Positions 39,723 through 48,692 of a DNA stretch of 64,000 nt are shown here, piece after piece. The first letter of the stretch is position 1. Each line of letters opens with the position of its first letter. Both the position numbers and the translations under genes were made by a program. Below the pieces are notes generated by a model that saw only the letters and a list, made by a program, of their open reading frames with translations, ran no database searches and was not told where the DNA came from. The stretch spans positions 248,001-312,000 of the forward strand of contig NZ_VCEK01000002.1 in NCBI RefSeq assembly GCF_005862235.1, read 5' to 3'. Source of the DNA: Saccharomonospora piscinae (GTDB lineage: Bacteria; Actinomycetota; Actinomycetes; Mycobacteriales; Pseudonocardiaceae).

Positions 39723-41540
39723 ATGTACGTCCTCGGCATCAGCAGAGTGCACGACTCGGCGGCGGCCCTCGTTCGGGACGGCGAGATCATCGCCTTCGCC
39801 GAGGAGGAACGCTTCACCCGCGTCAAGCACGACGGCCGCCTGCCCGCCAAGGCCATCGAGTTCTGCCTGCGGCAGGGCGGCATCACGCTCGGCGACGTCG
39901 ACCACGTCGCCTACTACTGGACCCGGTGGTCGGAACCACTGCACGCCGCCAAGGTGTTCGCCCGCTACTTCCCGTCCACGCTGGAGGTCTTCCGCAACGA
40001 GAACGGCGACGACGGCGGCAGGGCGGCCGGGCTGCTCAACACCGCCCGCACCGGCGGCGGCAAGGGCGTGGACGACTACCACGTCGGCGGCGCGCTGCTG
40101 GCCCACGTGCGGCGCTCGTTCACGCTGGAACGCGACATCAAGGAGGCGCTCGGCCACACCGGACCGACGAAGTTCCGGGTTCACCTCATCGACCACCACC
40201 GTGCCCACGCGGGCAGCGCCTACTACATCTGCCCCTGGGACGAGGCCGCCGTGCTCACCCTGGACGGCATCGGCAGCGACGGCACCAGCACCCTGCTCGC
40301 CCACGGCAGGGGCAACCGCATCCACGACCTGCGCCGGATCAAGTTCCCGCACTCGCTCGGCGCGATGTACGCGGCGGTCACCGGCTACCTCGGCTTCTAC
40401 CCGACGCGCGACGAAGGCAAGGTCATGGGGCTCGCGCCGTTCGGCAACGACACCTATGTGGAGGCGTTCCGCGACCTCGTCCACCTCGACCCGGACGGCG
40501 GGTTCGAACTGAACCTCAGCTGGTTCCGCCACCACACCACCGGCAAGCACCAGCTCTCGAAGAAGTTCCTCGACACCTTCGGCCCCGCGCGGCCCCGCAC
40601 CCGCGTCACCGCGGAGAACCCGGTGCCGCAGCACTACCAGGACATCGCCTACGCGCTGCAGGTCACGCTGGAGGAGGCGGGTCTGCACCTCGCGCGCTGG
40701 TTGCAGCGCCGCACCGGTTCCACGCGGCTGGCCGTCGCGGGCGGCGTGGCGCTCAACAGCGTGATGAACGGCCGAATCCTGCTGGAAACGCCGTTCGAGG
40801 AGTTCTTCGCCCAGCCCGCCGCCGCCGACGACGGTTGCGCGCTCGGCTCGGCGTTGGAAGTCACGGTCGGCAAGCACAACCTGCCCCGCCCGCGCACCGG
40901 CTTCACCTACACCGGTCCCGAGTTCACCGAAGCCGAGTTGGAACAGGCGTTGCGGGACGCGGGGGTGGCCTACGAGCGGGTCGACGACATCGCCGCGCAC
41001 ACGGCGGCCAAACTCGCCGACGGTCTCATCGTCGGCTGGGTGCAGGGCAAGATGGAATGCGGTCCCCGCGCGCTGGGAAACCGTTCGCTGCTGGCCGACC
41101 CGCGCGATCCCCAGTCGAAGACCCGCATGAACGAGAAGGTGAAGCACCGCGAGGCGTTCCGGCCCTTCGCGCCGTCGTGCCTGGCCGAGCGGGCGGGCGA
41201 GTTCTTCGCGAGCGGCTACCCGTCCCCGGTGATGCTGCTGGTCTTCGACGTCCTCGAACACCAGCGTGGCGTCGTCCCCGCCATCACGCACGTGGACGGA
41301 ACGGCGCGCGTGCAGACCGTCAGCGAGGACGACAACGCGCTGTACCACCGGCTGATCACCCACTTCGACCGGCTCACCGGCGTGCCGATGGTGGTGAACA
41401 CGTCGTTCAACGACAACGACGAACCCATCGTGGCCACCCCCGAGGACGCCGTCCGGTGTTACCTCAAGACCGATGTCGACGCGCTGGCCCTCGGCCCGTT
41501 CTGGACCGAGAAGCCGCGCATGGAGGACGAGCAGGCATGA
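39723..41540 (+). CDS. NodU/CmcH-family O-carbamoyltransferase
   Basis: 605 residues, the usual size. The N-terminal TsaD/Kae1-like domain carries HDSAAALVRDGEIIAFAEEE, KHDGRLP, LIDHHRAHAGSAYY and TLDGIGSDG. The C-terminal YrdC-like part has VQGKMECGPRALGNRSLLAD, AFRPFAPS and VNTSFNDNDEPIVATPEDA. Both active-site lobes look complete. These enzymes carbamoylate a hydroxyl group using carbamoyl phosphate and ATP on sugars (nodulation factors, cephamycin, aminoglycosides). ATG at 39723 with GGAG. It is the clearest biochemical clue to the operon product: a carbamoylated sugar or polyol. Confidence 0.95.
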   Translation: MYVLGISRVHDSAAALVRDGEIIAFAEEERFTRVKHDGRLPAKAIEFCLRQGGITLGDVDHVAYYWTRWSEPLHAAKVFARYFPSTLEVFRNENGDDGGRAAGLLNTARTGGGKGVDDYHVGGALLAHVRRSFTLERDIKEALGHTGPTKFRVHLIDHHRAHAGSAYYICPWDEAAVLTLDGIGSDGTSTLLAHGRGNRIHDLRRIKFPHSLGAMYAAVTGYLGFYPTRDEGKVMGLAPFGNDTYVEAFRDLVHLDPDGGFELNLSWFRHHTTGKHQLSKKFLDTFGPARPRTRVTAENPVPQHYQDIAYALQVTLEEAGLHLARWLQRRTGSTRLAVAGGVALNSVMNGRILLETPFEEFFAQPAAADDGCALGSALEVTVGKHNLPRPRTGFTYTGPEFTEAELEQALRDAGVAYERVDDIAAHTAAKLADGLIVGWVQGKMECGPRALGNRSLLADPRDPQSKTRMNEKVKHREAFRPFAPSCLAERAGEFFASGYPSPVMLLVFDVLEHQRGVVPAITHVDGTARVQTVSEDDNALYHRLITHFDRLTGVPMVVNTSFNDNDEPIVATPEDAVRCYLKTDVDALALGPFWTEKPRMEDEQA

Positions 41541-42250
41541 CCGCCACGGCACCCCCCGCGCGGCGGACCAGCGCGCGGGACAACTGGATTCGCACGCTGT
41601 ACGCGCACCGGCGCTGGCTCTGGCTGGTGTTCGCCGTGCCCGCTGCCGTACTGGCGCTGCTCATCATGGTGGTGCTTCCGCCGGAGCAGACGCTGCGGAA
41701 CGTGGGCGACTGGGTGTTCAAGCTGAGCCCGTTCCTGCTGGCCGTGCCCGCGGTCGCGTTGTTCCCGCGTATCCGCATGGCGCCCGCGGTACTGGCGCTG
41801 GCGGTGATCGCCTACATGAGCTGGATCGACACCGAGATGGTATTGCGCATCCAGGAGTACGGCAGGACCGTCGAAACCGATCCCGGCGCGTTCGAGCCGG
41901 TGTACCAGTTCGAGTTGTTCATCGTGACGTTCATCGTGCTGTTCGCGCTGCTGGCCTACCGGCTCGGCGGGGCACGCACGACGTCGGTGCTCAAGACAGG
42001 CGTGGCGAGTGTCCTGCTGGTGATCGCCGGGCTGAACGATCTCACGTTCTGGGCGCTGAACGAGGTGTGGTCGGCCGGGAGCAGGCCCGACGAACTGGCG
42101 TGGGCCTCGCACATCGTGGTGTTCGTGGGAGGCCCGCCGAGCGTGGCCACCGCGGTCGTCTTCCTGCTGGTACACCTCGCACTCGCGGCGACGGTACTCG
42201 CCCTGCCGCTGGGCCGGTGGGTCGATCGCGCGCTCGATGCGCCACGCTGA
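41537..42250 (+). CDS. Membrane protein, last gene of the GT2 operon
   Basis: 237 residues; ATG overlaps the carbamoyltransferase stop. A 25-residue basic N-terminus is followed by about six membrane helices (near 30-48, 60-76, 80-95, 115-135, 150-170 and 195-220). An extended loop RIQEYGRTVETDPGAFEPVY between helices 3 and 4 is the only hydrophilic segment and may face outside. Family not recognised. The strong hairpin at 42264 closes the operon. Confidence 0.75.
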   Translation: MTATAPPARRTSARDNWIRTLYAHRRWLWLVFAVPAAVLALLIMVVLPPEQTLRNVGDWVFKLSPFLLAVPAVALFPRIRMAPAVLALAVIAYMSWIDTEMVLRIQEYGRTVETDPGAFEPVYQFELFIVTFIVLFALLAYRLGGARTTSVLKTGVASVLLVIAGLNDLTFWALNEVWSAGSRPDELAWASHIVVFVGGPPSVATAVVFLLVHLALAATVLALPLGRWVDRALDAPR

Positions 42251-42263
42251 CCTTGCGGCGTTC

Positions 42264-42293
42264 CGGTTGGTGGCATAGTGGTGCCACCAACCG
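42264..42293. terminator. Terminator closing the carbamoyltransferase operon
   Basis: CGGTTGGTGGCA (42264-42275) and its exact inverse TGCCACCAACCG (42282-42293) form a 12-bp perfect stem with a 6-base loop, 13 bases after the last stop; AAAC follows. Confidence 0.85.
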
Positions 42294-42459
42294 AAACATC
42301 ACCGGAGGCATACTTCCGGTACTCGCAGGGAACACGCGAATGGCCGAATCCCGGTTGCTTGCTCCGGCATCACCGAGCATGATCAACTCGTGACCGGCCG
42401 TACCCACGGCCGGAGCAAGCGATCGTCCCGTGACGACGATGAAGGGTGGGAGGACCGCG

Positions 42460-43083
42460 ATGACCTCAACGCTCGACCCCGACGTGGAGTACGTCGTGCT
42501 GTGCGGAGAGCGCCACGAGCGCGTCGGTTACGTACCGAAGGCCGAGGTCCACCACAGCCGCACCCCGCTGCACCTCGCCTTCTCCTGCTACCTCTTCGAC
42601 GAGCGGGGACACCTGCTGATCACGTGGCGGGCGCGGAGCAAACGCACCTGGCCCGGCGTGCGTACCAACTCCTGCTGCGGCCATCCCGGCCCCGGCGAAC
42701 GGCTTCCCGACGCGATCGCCCGGCGGCTGACCGACGAACTGGGCGTGACCGCCGAGCGCGTCGATCTGGTACTGCCCGAATTCTCCTATGAGGCCACGAT
42801 GTCCGACGGTGTCCGGGAGAACGAGGTCTGCCCGGTCTACCGCGCCACCGTGACGAGCAGACCCCAGGCCAACCCGAATCCCGACGAGGTCGACGACACG
42901 GCCTGGGTCGACTGGGCTTCGTTCGTGGCCGAAGTGGACGCCGACCGCACCAGCGTGTCGCCGTGGTGCGCCCTCCAGGTGGACCAATTGCGCACGCTCG
43001 GGCCCGATCCGCTCGCGTGGCCGGTCGCCGACGACACCCGGCTGCCCTCCGCCGCACGGGAGCCGCTGGAGGACCCACGCTGA
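42460..43083 (+). CDS. idi: Isopentenyl-diphosphate delta-isomerase, type I
   Basis: 207 residues from the ATG at 42460, chosen for GGGAGGA six bases upstream (a GTG ten codons earlier is possible). The Nudix-type fold has the active-site Cys in NSCCGHPGPGE, the metal-binding His residues in VHHSRTPLHLAFS, and ENEVCPVY with the catalytic Glu pair. It interconverts IPP and DMAPP. DMAPP is the donor used by the prenyltransferase encoded at 48.7-49.8 kb, so supply for it is possible, although the two are separated by the conservon. Confidence 0.95.
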   Translation: MTSTLDPDVEYVVLCGERHERVGYVPKAEVHHSRTPLHLAFSCYLFDERGHLLITWRARSKRTWPGVRTNSCCGHPGPGERLPDAIARRLTDELGVTAERVDLVLPEFSYEATMSDGVRENEVCPVYRATVTSRPQANPNPDEVDDTAWVDWASFVAEVDADRTSVSPWCALQVDQLRTLGPDPLAWPVADDTRLPSAAREPLEDPR

Positions 43084-43271
43084 ACAGCGCTATCTCCGCG
43101 AAGCGGGGGGCAGAGTAGCGGCGACGGACCGGATGCGCCAAGATCACCCCTCGACAAGACACTAACGGGTGACTGGTGACTGAGGCTCAAGTGTGGCACT
43201 GTGCCCGGTCTCGGTGAATTTCCGCCTGCGCGGGTGTCCAGCAGCGGTTCGACAAGTCGTCGTGGAGCGTC

Positions 43272-45830
43272 GTGAACAACGAAGACAAGCCAGCACTAGA
43301 CAAGTCAGGCCAAGGACAGCACAAGTCGATCCGGCAACGGCTGACCGGCACGGTCCTGATCCCCAGTATCGCTTTGCTGGTGTTGTGGGTCGCGATGTCG
43401 GCCTACTTCGTTATCGACGCGTTCTACGTCCGTGCCGTGGCGTCGAGTGTGCAGCAGGTGTCGATTCCCGCCGTCACGTCACTGACCTCGCTGCAACAGG
43501 AACGGCAGCTCTCGCTCGTCTACCTCGACCGGCCCGCGGCCGGGCTGGCCGACCTCCAGTCCCAGCAGCAGCGGATCGACACCTCGCTCGGCAGCCTCCG
43601 CACCGCGATCGACGACATCCGCGCCGACGTCCCCGAGGAGATCGGGGGCCGCATGAGCGACCTGGAGTCCCGGCTCGACGAGCTGCCCGAGATGCGGACG
43701 CAGATCAACCTGCGGGACGTCTCCGCCGACGAGGTCAACGAGTACTACAACGCGCTGATCGATTCCGCGACCGGCCTGTTCGACGCGCAGGCGCGCCTGG
43801 TGCCGGACGTCGAGGCCACCCAGAACGGCATCGTCGCCACCGACCTGTTCCGCGCGGCCGACGAGATGTCGCGGGCCGCCTCGCTCGCGTCGAGCGCGTT
43901 CGCGAACAGCAGCTTCTCCCCCGAGGACCACCGCGTGTTCTCCGAGCTCGTCGGTTCCTACCGCTCCTCGCTCGACGACGCCTCACCGAACCTGCTGGCC
44001 GACGTGCGCTCCGACTACGACGGGCTGGTGTCGGGCGAGAACTGGCAACGGCTGAGGGCGATCGAGAACGAGCTGATCAGCCAGGGACCCGGACCGCTCG
44101 ACCCGAACAGCTTCTCCATGACCGGCAGCGAGCTGCGCAACCTCTCCGGTGAGGTCTCGGCGTCGCTGTCCGGGCTCACCACCAAGCAGGCGGACCAGAC
44201 CTCGACGAAGGCCCTGGACGACAGCGGGCAGAACCTCACCAACGTGCTGCTCGGCAGCGCCGCCACCCTCATCGCCGCCGTCGCATCGATCATCGTCGCG
44301 GTGCGAGTGTCGCGGACGCTGGTCGACCGCACCCTGATGACCCGCCTCGAACGACTGCGCAACGACTCCCTCGAGATGGCCAGCACCCGGCTGCCCAGCA
44401 TGGTGCAGCGACTCAAGGAGGGCGAGTCGGTCGACGTGACCGCCGAGATGCCCAAGCTCGACCACGGCCGCGACGAACTCGGGCAGGTGGCGGAGGCGTT
44501 CAACCTCGCCCAGCTCACCGCCGTCAACGCCGCGGCCAGCGAGGCCAAGGCCCGCAGTGGTGTGAACAACGTGTTCCTCGGCATCGCCCACCGCAACCAG
44601 GGCCTGGTGCACCGCCAGCTCCAGATTCTCGACCGCATGGAGAGCCGGGAGGAGAACCCGTCCCAGCTCAAGAGCCTGTTCCAGCTCGACAACCTCGCCA
44701 CCCGCGCCCGGCGCACCACCGAAAACCTGATCATTCTCGGCGGCAAGCAGCCCGGCCGCCGCTGGCGCAAGCCCGTCATGCTGATGGACGTGCTGCGGGC
44801 CGCGATCTCGGAGACCGAGCACTTCTCGCGGGTCGAGGTCGAGCCCATCCCGACGCTGGCGCTGTCCGGCTCCGCCGTCGCGGACACCATTCACCTCGTC
44901 GCCGAGCTGGTCGACAACGCCACGTCGTTCTCGCCCCCCGGCTCGCCGGTGTACATGACCGGCACCAAGGTCGCGCGCGGAGTCGTGGTCGACATCGCCG
45001 ACCAGGGGCTCGGCATGAAGGACGACGTCCGCGAGTGGGCCAACACCATGATGGCCAACCCGCCCGAGTTCGACGCCATGGCGATGAAGGCCGACGCCAG
45101 TCTCGGCCTCTTCGTGGTCGCCCGGCTGGCCCACCGCCTCGGCGCGCAGGTCACGTTCGACGCCTCCCGCTACGGCGGCACGCGCGCCACGGTGCTGCTG
45201 CCCACGGCGGTGCTGGCCACCGACGAGCAGGCCGCCGACGTGGACTCCGGGTTCCACGCGAGCCTGGCGGAGGAGCCGGAGATCGAGGCCCACAGCCCGG
45301 GCGGCGTGAAGCAGCAGGCCGCTGCCACGACACCCTCGATGCCCGTGGTCCCCGCGCCCTCGAAGCCGACCACGGAACGCACCACCGGCACACTGACCCC
45401 GGGGCCCTCGGAGCACCAGCTCCGTGACGAGAAGAAGTCCCACGACTCCAACGGATACGCCCCGGCCCGGCGACCGAACGCGGAGCCGAACGGCTCGGAC
45501 ACGGTGATGACGCGCGACACGGACACCACGGCAACCCCGGCGACCGGCGGCGCCATCCATCCCGCCCCGACTGATACGCCGGAGCACACCGGCGAAGGGC
45601 AGGCGGACCCAGCAGGGGGACTGCCCCAGCGCAAGCGGCGCCGCGCGCCGCTGCCACAGCGGCGACCACAGGAGAACCTGGTCGACCAACTCCGGGACGA
45701 CCCGGATTCGGAGCAGCGCGACATCGAACGGTTCGAAGGCAGGACGCGTAGCACCCTGTCGGCGTTCCACAAGGGCACGCGCAGGGGACGCAACGCCGAC
45801 GGTCCCGACACACCGACAGAAGCCAACTGA
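43272..45830 (+). CDS. cvnA: Conservon sensor-kinase-like protein CvnA
   Basis: 852 residues. An N-terminal membrane helix (about 28-50), an external NIT-type helical domain (about 55-325), a second helix (about 327-345), a HAMP-like linker, then a helical region with IAHRNQGLVHRQLQIL near 437. The HATPase follows: LVAELVDNATSFSPPG (N box), VDIADQGLGM (G1) and ASLGLFVVARLAHRLG (G2). A long disordered Pro/Thr tail follows from about 660. The canonical His box is not typical, as in other CvnA, and phosphotransfer is doubtful. GTG with GGAG. It heads the cvnABCD unit. Confidence 0.93.
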   Translation: MNNEDKPALDKSGQGQHKSIRQRLTGTVLIPSIALLVLWVAMSAYFVIDAFYVRAVASSVQQVSIPAVTSLTSLQQERQLSLVYLDRPAAGLADLQSQQQRIDTSLGSLRTAIDDIRADVPEEIGGRMSDLESRLDELPEMRTQINLRDVSADEVNEYYNALIDSATGLFDAQARLVPDVEATQNGIVATDLFRAADEMSRAASLASSAFANSSFSPEDHRVFSELVGSYRSSLDDASPNLLADVRSDYDGLVSGENWQRLRAIENELISQGPGPLDPNSFSMTGSELRNLSGEVSASLSGLTTKQADQTSTKALDDSGQNLTNVLLGSAATLIAAVASIIVAVRVSRTLVDRTLMTRLERLRNDSLEMASTRLPSMVQRLKEGESVDVTAEMPKLDHGRDELGQVAEAFNLAQLTAVNAAASEAKARSGVNNVFLGIAHRNQGLVHRQLQILDRMESREENPSQLKSLFQLDNLATRARRTTENLIILGGKQPGRRWRKPVMLMDVLRAAISETEHFSRVEVEPIPTLALSGSAVADTIHLVAELVDNATSFSPPGSPVYMTGTKVARGVVVDIADQGLGMKDDVREWANTMMANPPEFDAMAMKADASLGLFVVARLAHRLGAQVTFDASRYGGTRATVLLPTAVLATDEQAADVDSGFHASLAEEPEIEAHSPGGVKQQAAATTPSMPVVPAPSKPTTERTTGTLTPGPSEHQLRDEKKSHDSNGYAPARRPNAEPNGSDTVMTRDTDTTATPATGGAIHPAPTDTPEHTGEGQADPAGGLPQRKRRRAPLPQRRPQENLVDQLRDDPDSEQRDIERFEGRTRSTLSAFHKGTRRGRNADGPDTPTEAN

Positions 45831-45851
45831 TAGGGGAAGCGGATCTCATCG

Positions 45852-46268
45852 ATGAACGACAACGGCTCATCCACGTTGGATCTGAACTGGCTGCTGGACG
45901 ACATGGTGGACCGCGTGGTCGGGGCCCAGCACGCGGTCGTGCTGTCGGCTGACGGCCTGCTGATGGGGAAGTCCGAATCGCTGGCCAAGGACGACTCCGA
46001 CCAGCTCGCCGCCATGAGCTCCAGCCTCCAGAGCCTCGCGAAGGGCGTCAGCAGGCACTTCAGCCGAGGCCCCGTACTCCAGACACTCATCGAGATGACG
46101 GAGGGTTACCTGTTCGTCTCCGCCGCGGGAACCGGCGCCTGCCTCGCCGTGCTCGCCGAGGAGGCCGTGGACGTCGAAATGATCGCCTACGAGATGAACC
46201 GCCTGGTCAAGCGCGTCGGCGACTACATGACGGCCGCGCCGCGAAACCCGGCAGCATCGGGGATGTGA
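45852..46268 (+). CDS. cvnB: Conservon Roadblock/LC7 protein CvnB
   Basis: 138 residues, a single Roadblock/LC7 domain starting LNWLLDDMVDRVVGAQHAVV and including LSADGLLMG, and GYLFVSAAGTGACLAVLA. In Streptomyces conservons, CvnB acts with the small GTPase CvnD, like MglB with MglA in Myxococcus. ATG 21 bases after cvnA. Confidence 0.95.
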   Translation: MNDNGSSTLDLNWLLDDMVDRVVGAQHAVVLSADGLLMGKSESLAKDDSDQLAAMSSSLQSLAKGVSRHFSRGPVLQTLIEMTEGYLFVSAAGTGACLAVLAEEAVDVEMIAYEMNRLVKRVGDYMTAAPRNPAASGM

Positions 46269-46269
46269 C

Positions 46270-46635
46270 ATGAACGACCAGTGGTACGACGAGGCGGCCG
46301 GCCCTCTGGTCCGCCCCTACGCCATCACGCGGGGACGAATACCGGCCTCGGACGTGACCCTCGACGTCGCCACGCAGGTGATGGCGCTGTCCGGGACGAA
46401 GCGGGACGCCGTCGGGCTGACTCCGGAGCACGTCGCCATTCTCGATCTGTGCGAGCGGCCTCTCTCCGTCGCCGAGATCGCGGCCCACGTGAAGGTGCCG
46501 ATCGCGGTGGTGAAGGTGTTGTGCAGCGACCTCATCGAACGGGGCGAGGTCATTGTCCGGTCCCCCTCACAGTCGCTGAAAGCCCCGGATCGTCAACTAC
46601 TTCAGGCGGTGCTCGATGGTCTCTCCAAGCTCTGA
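46270..46635 (+). CDS. cvnC: Conservon DUF742 protein CvnC
   Basis: 121 residues of DUF742: LVRPYAITRGRI at the start and a winged-helix-like part, LTPEHVAILDLCERPLSVAE, IAAHVKVPIAVVKVLCSDL and GEVIVRSP. It starts two bases after cvnB and overlaps cvnD by 20 bases. The exact role is unknown; it is invariably present in conservons and may bind DNA or the GTPase. Confidence 0.95.
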   Translation: MNDQWYDEAAGPLVRPYAITRGRIPASDVTLDVATQVMALSGTKRDAVGLTPEHVAILDLCERPLSVAEIAAHVKVPIAVVKVLCSDLIERGEVIVRSPSQSLKAPDRQLLQAVLDGLSKL

Positions 46636-47227
46636 CGACAAGACGGCGGCAGCCGTGGTGCCCACGCCGGTCAAGATCATCGTGGCCGGCGGCTTCGGCG
46701 CGGGCAAGACGACGATGGTGGCGTCGGTCAGCGAGATCCCCCCGCTGTCCACCGAGGAGCTGATGACGGCCGCGAGTGACGGTATCGACGACATCACCGG
46801 TGTGGAACAGAAGAAGACGACCACGGTCGCACTCGACTTCGGGCGGATCACCATCTCGCCCCACACGGTGCTGTACCTGTTCGGGACCCCCGGGCAGGAG
46901 CGCTTCTGGTACATGTGGGACGAGCTGGCGCGCGGTGCCATCGGCACGGTGGTCATCGTGGACACGCGCAGGCTCGACAGCAGCTTCTCGGCGATTGACT
47001 TCTTCGAACGCCGCAACATCCCGTTCATCGTGGCGGTGAACTGTTTCTCGGGCTCCGACGACTACACCGAGGAGGAGATCCGCGGCGCGCTGGCGATCCC
47101 GCAGGGCGTGCCGATGGTGTTCGCCGACGCCCGGCAGAAGGAGTCGAGCAAGCTGGCGCTCATCCGGCTGGTGCGCTACGCCCTCAGCAGGCTGCCCGAA
47201 CCGGAGATGGCGTCCTCGAACGCCTGA
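46616..47227 (+). CDS. cvnD: Conservon small GTPase CvnD
   Basis: 203 residues. The G1 P-loop is VAGGFGAGKTTMV, TTTVALDFG is the switch I/G2 area, LFGTPGQERFWYMWDEL is G3, and VAVNCF replaces the N/TKxD box (G4), as is normal in this MglA-like family. It probably switches a GTP-dependent signal from CvnA/CvnB. Its C-terminus is followed by a 17-bp perfect terminator hairpin. Confidence 0.95.
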   Translation: MVSPSSDDKTAAAVVPTPVKIIVAGGFGAGKTTMVASVSEIPPLSTEELMTAASDGIDDITGVEQKKTTTVALDFGRITISPHTVLYLFGTPGQERFWYMWDELARGAIGTVVIVDTRRLDSSFSAIDFFERRNIPFIVAVNCFSGSDDYTEEEIRGALAIPQGVPMVFADARQKESSKLALIRLVRYALSRLPEPEMASSNA

Positions 47228-47230
47228 GCC

Positions 47231-47270
47231 CTGTGTGTCGGGTGCCGCGAGAACGGCACCCGACACACAG
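47231..47270. terminator. Bidirectional terminator between cvnD and tnaA
   Basis: CTGTGTGTCGGGTGCCG (47231-47247) and its perfect inverse (47254-47270) form a 17-bp stem with a 6-base loop, filling the gap between the two convergent stop codons. Confidence 0.95.
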
Positions 47271-47271
47271 C

Positions 47272-48651
47272 TCACGGACGGGGCGGGATGCGCTCCAGGG
47301 TCAGGTTGAAGTGCCGCAGCACCGGTGGGGCGTCGACGACGCGGTACGACGCCACCCGAGTGGGATTCTTCGCGACGTCGGCGAGCACGTCGGCCACGTA
47401 CTCCAGGTGCGCCTGCGTGTAGGTGCGGCGCGGGATCGCGACCCGGACCAGCTCGAAGGGCGCCGGTGTCACCAGGTTGTGGTCCTCGTCGAAGGTCCCC
47501 AGATACAGCGAACCCAGCTCCACACAGCGCACACCACCCGCGAGGTACAGCTCGCTGGCCAGGGCGTGCCCGGGGAACCCGTGCGGTGGGATGTGCTGCA
47601 GCAGCCTGCCCGCGTTGAGGTACAGCGCGTGCATGCCCGCGGGCCGCACGATGTCCACACCGGCGCGGTTGACCAGCTCGGCGAAATACGCGGCGTCGGC
47701 CTCCCTGGATCGCAGGTAGTTCGGGTCCAGGACCTCCTCGACGCCGCGAGCCACGCGCTCGAGGTCGTGGGCCGCCAGCCCGCCGTAGGTGCGGAAACCC
47801 TCGGTGGCGATGAGATTGACCTCGCAGCGCTTGGCCACCTCCGGGTCGCGCAGGCCGATGACGGCGCCCATCGGGGCGATCCCGTCCTTCTTCAGGCTCG
47901 CCACACACCCGTCGGCGAGCGCGAACGCCTGGCGCGCGACCTCCCTCGGCGTGAGGTGCCCGTAGCCGGCCTCGCGCTGCACCACCATCCACGCGTTCTC
48001 GGCGAACCGTGCCGCGTCGAGGAAGAACGGCACGCCGTAGCGGTCGCAGAGCGCGCGGACGGCCCGCAGGTTCGCCATCGACACCGGCTGCCCGCCACCG
48101 CCGTTGTTGGTGATGGTGATCAGCACCTGGCCGACCCGCTCACCCTCCGAACGCAGCGTGTCCTCCAGCGCCGCGAGGTCGACGTTGCCCTTGAACGGCT
48201 CGGTGCTGTCCAGGTTCCAGAACTCCGCGCACGGCAGGTCCCTGGCCTCGGCGCCGAGCAGTTCGACGTTCGCCCTCGTGGTGTCGAAGTGCGTGTTCGA
48301 CAGCGAAAGCTGGCCCGCCTTGAGCACCGACGAGAACAACACCCGCTCGGCCGCCCTGCCCTGGTGTACGGGGAACACGTGCGGGTACGACGTCACCTCG
48401 TCCAGCACGGCCCGGAACCGGTAGTAGGAGTCCGAACCCGCGTACGAGCGGTCGGCCTGCGCCGCCGCCGCCTCCTGCGCGGCCGAGACCGCACCGGTGC
48501 CCGAGTCGGTCAGCAGGTCGATCGTGACCATGTTGGACGGCAGGTCGAACATGTTGTACGACGCCCTGGCGAGAGCGTCCTCACGCTGCTGCCGGGTCGT
48601 GATCGGGATTTCCTTCACGACCTGGATCCGGTACGGGGGGAACGATTTCAA
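47272..48651 (-). CDS. tnaA: Tryptophanase (tryptophan indole-lyase)
   Basis: 459 residues of the beta-eliminating PLP lyase family. The PLP lysine lies in VASLKKDGIAPMGA near residue 256. LITITNNGGGGQPVSMANLR near 165 and FFLDAARFAENA near 210 carry the cofactor Asp/Asn. Tryptophanase and tyrosine phenol-lyase are close relatives; pairing with an indole prenyltransferase favours tryptophan to indole + pyruvate + ammonia. The TTG start has AAGGA upstream; the gene begins 41 bases after the prenyltransferase stop. There is no TnaC-like Trp-sensing leader in that gap. Confidence 0.9.
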   Translation of the reverse strand: MKSFPPYRIQVVKEIPITTRQQREDALARASYNMFDLPSNMVTIDLLTDSGTGAVSAAQEAAAAQADRSYAGSDSYYRFRAVLDEVTSYPHVFPVHQGRAAERVLFSSVLKAGQLSLSNTHFDTTRANVELLGAEARDLPCAEFWNLDSTEPFKGNVDLAALEDTLRSEGERVGQVLITITNNGGGGQPVSMANLRAVRALCDRYGVPFFLDAARFAENAWMVVQREAGYGHLTPREVARQAFALADGCVASLKKDGIAPMGAVIGLRDPEVAKRCEVNLIATEGFRTYGGLAAHDLERVARGVEEVLDPNYLRSREADAAYFAELVNRAGVDIVRPAGMHALYLNAGRLLQHIPPHGFPGHALASELYLAGGVRCVELGSLYLGTFDEDHNLVTPAPFELVRVAIPRRTYTQAHLEYVADVLADVAKNPTRVASYRVVDAPPVLRHFNLTLERIPPRP

Positions 48652-48692
48652 CGGTTCCTTCTTTCACACCTGTCGGTTGCTCCGTCGGATGA

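Noticed and set aside
38253-41552. 1099-codon ORF on the minus strand
   Set aside because: Runs antisense through the membrane protein and carbamoyltransferase genes, which have complete family motifs; the antisense product is His/Gly/Arg-rich and domain-free.
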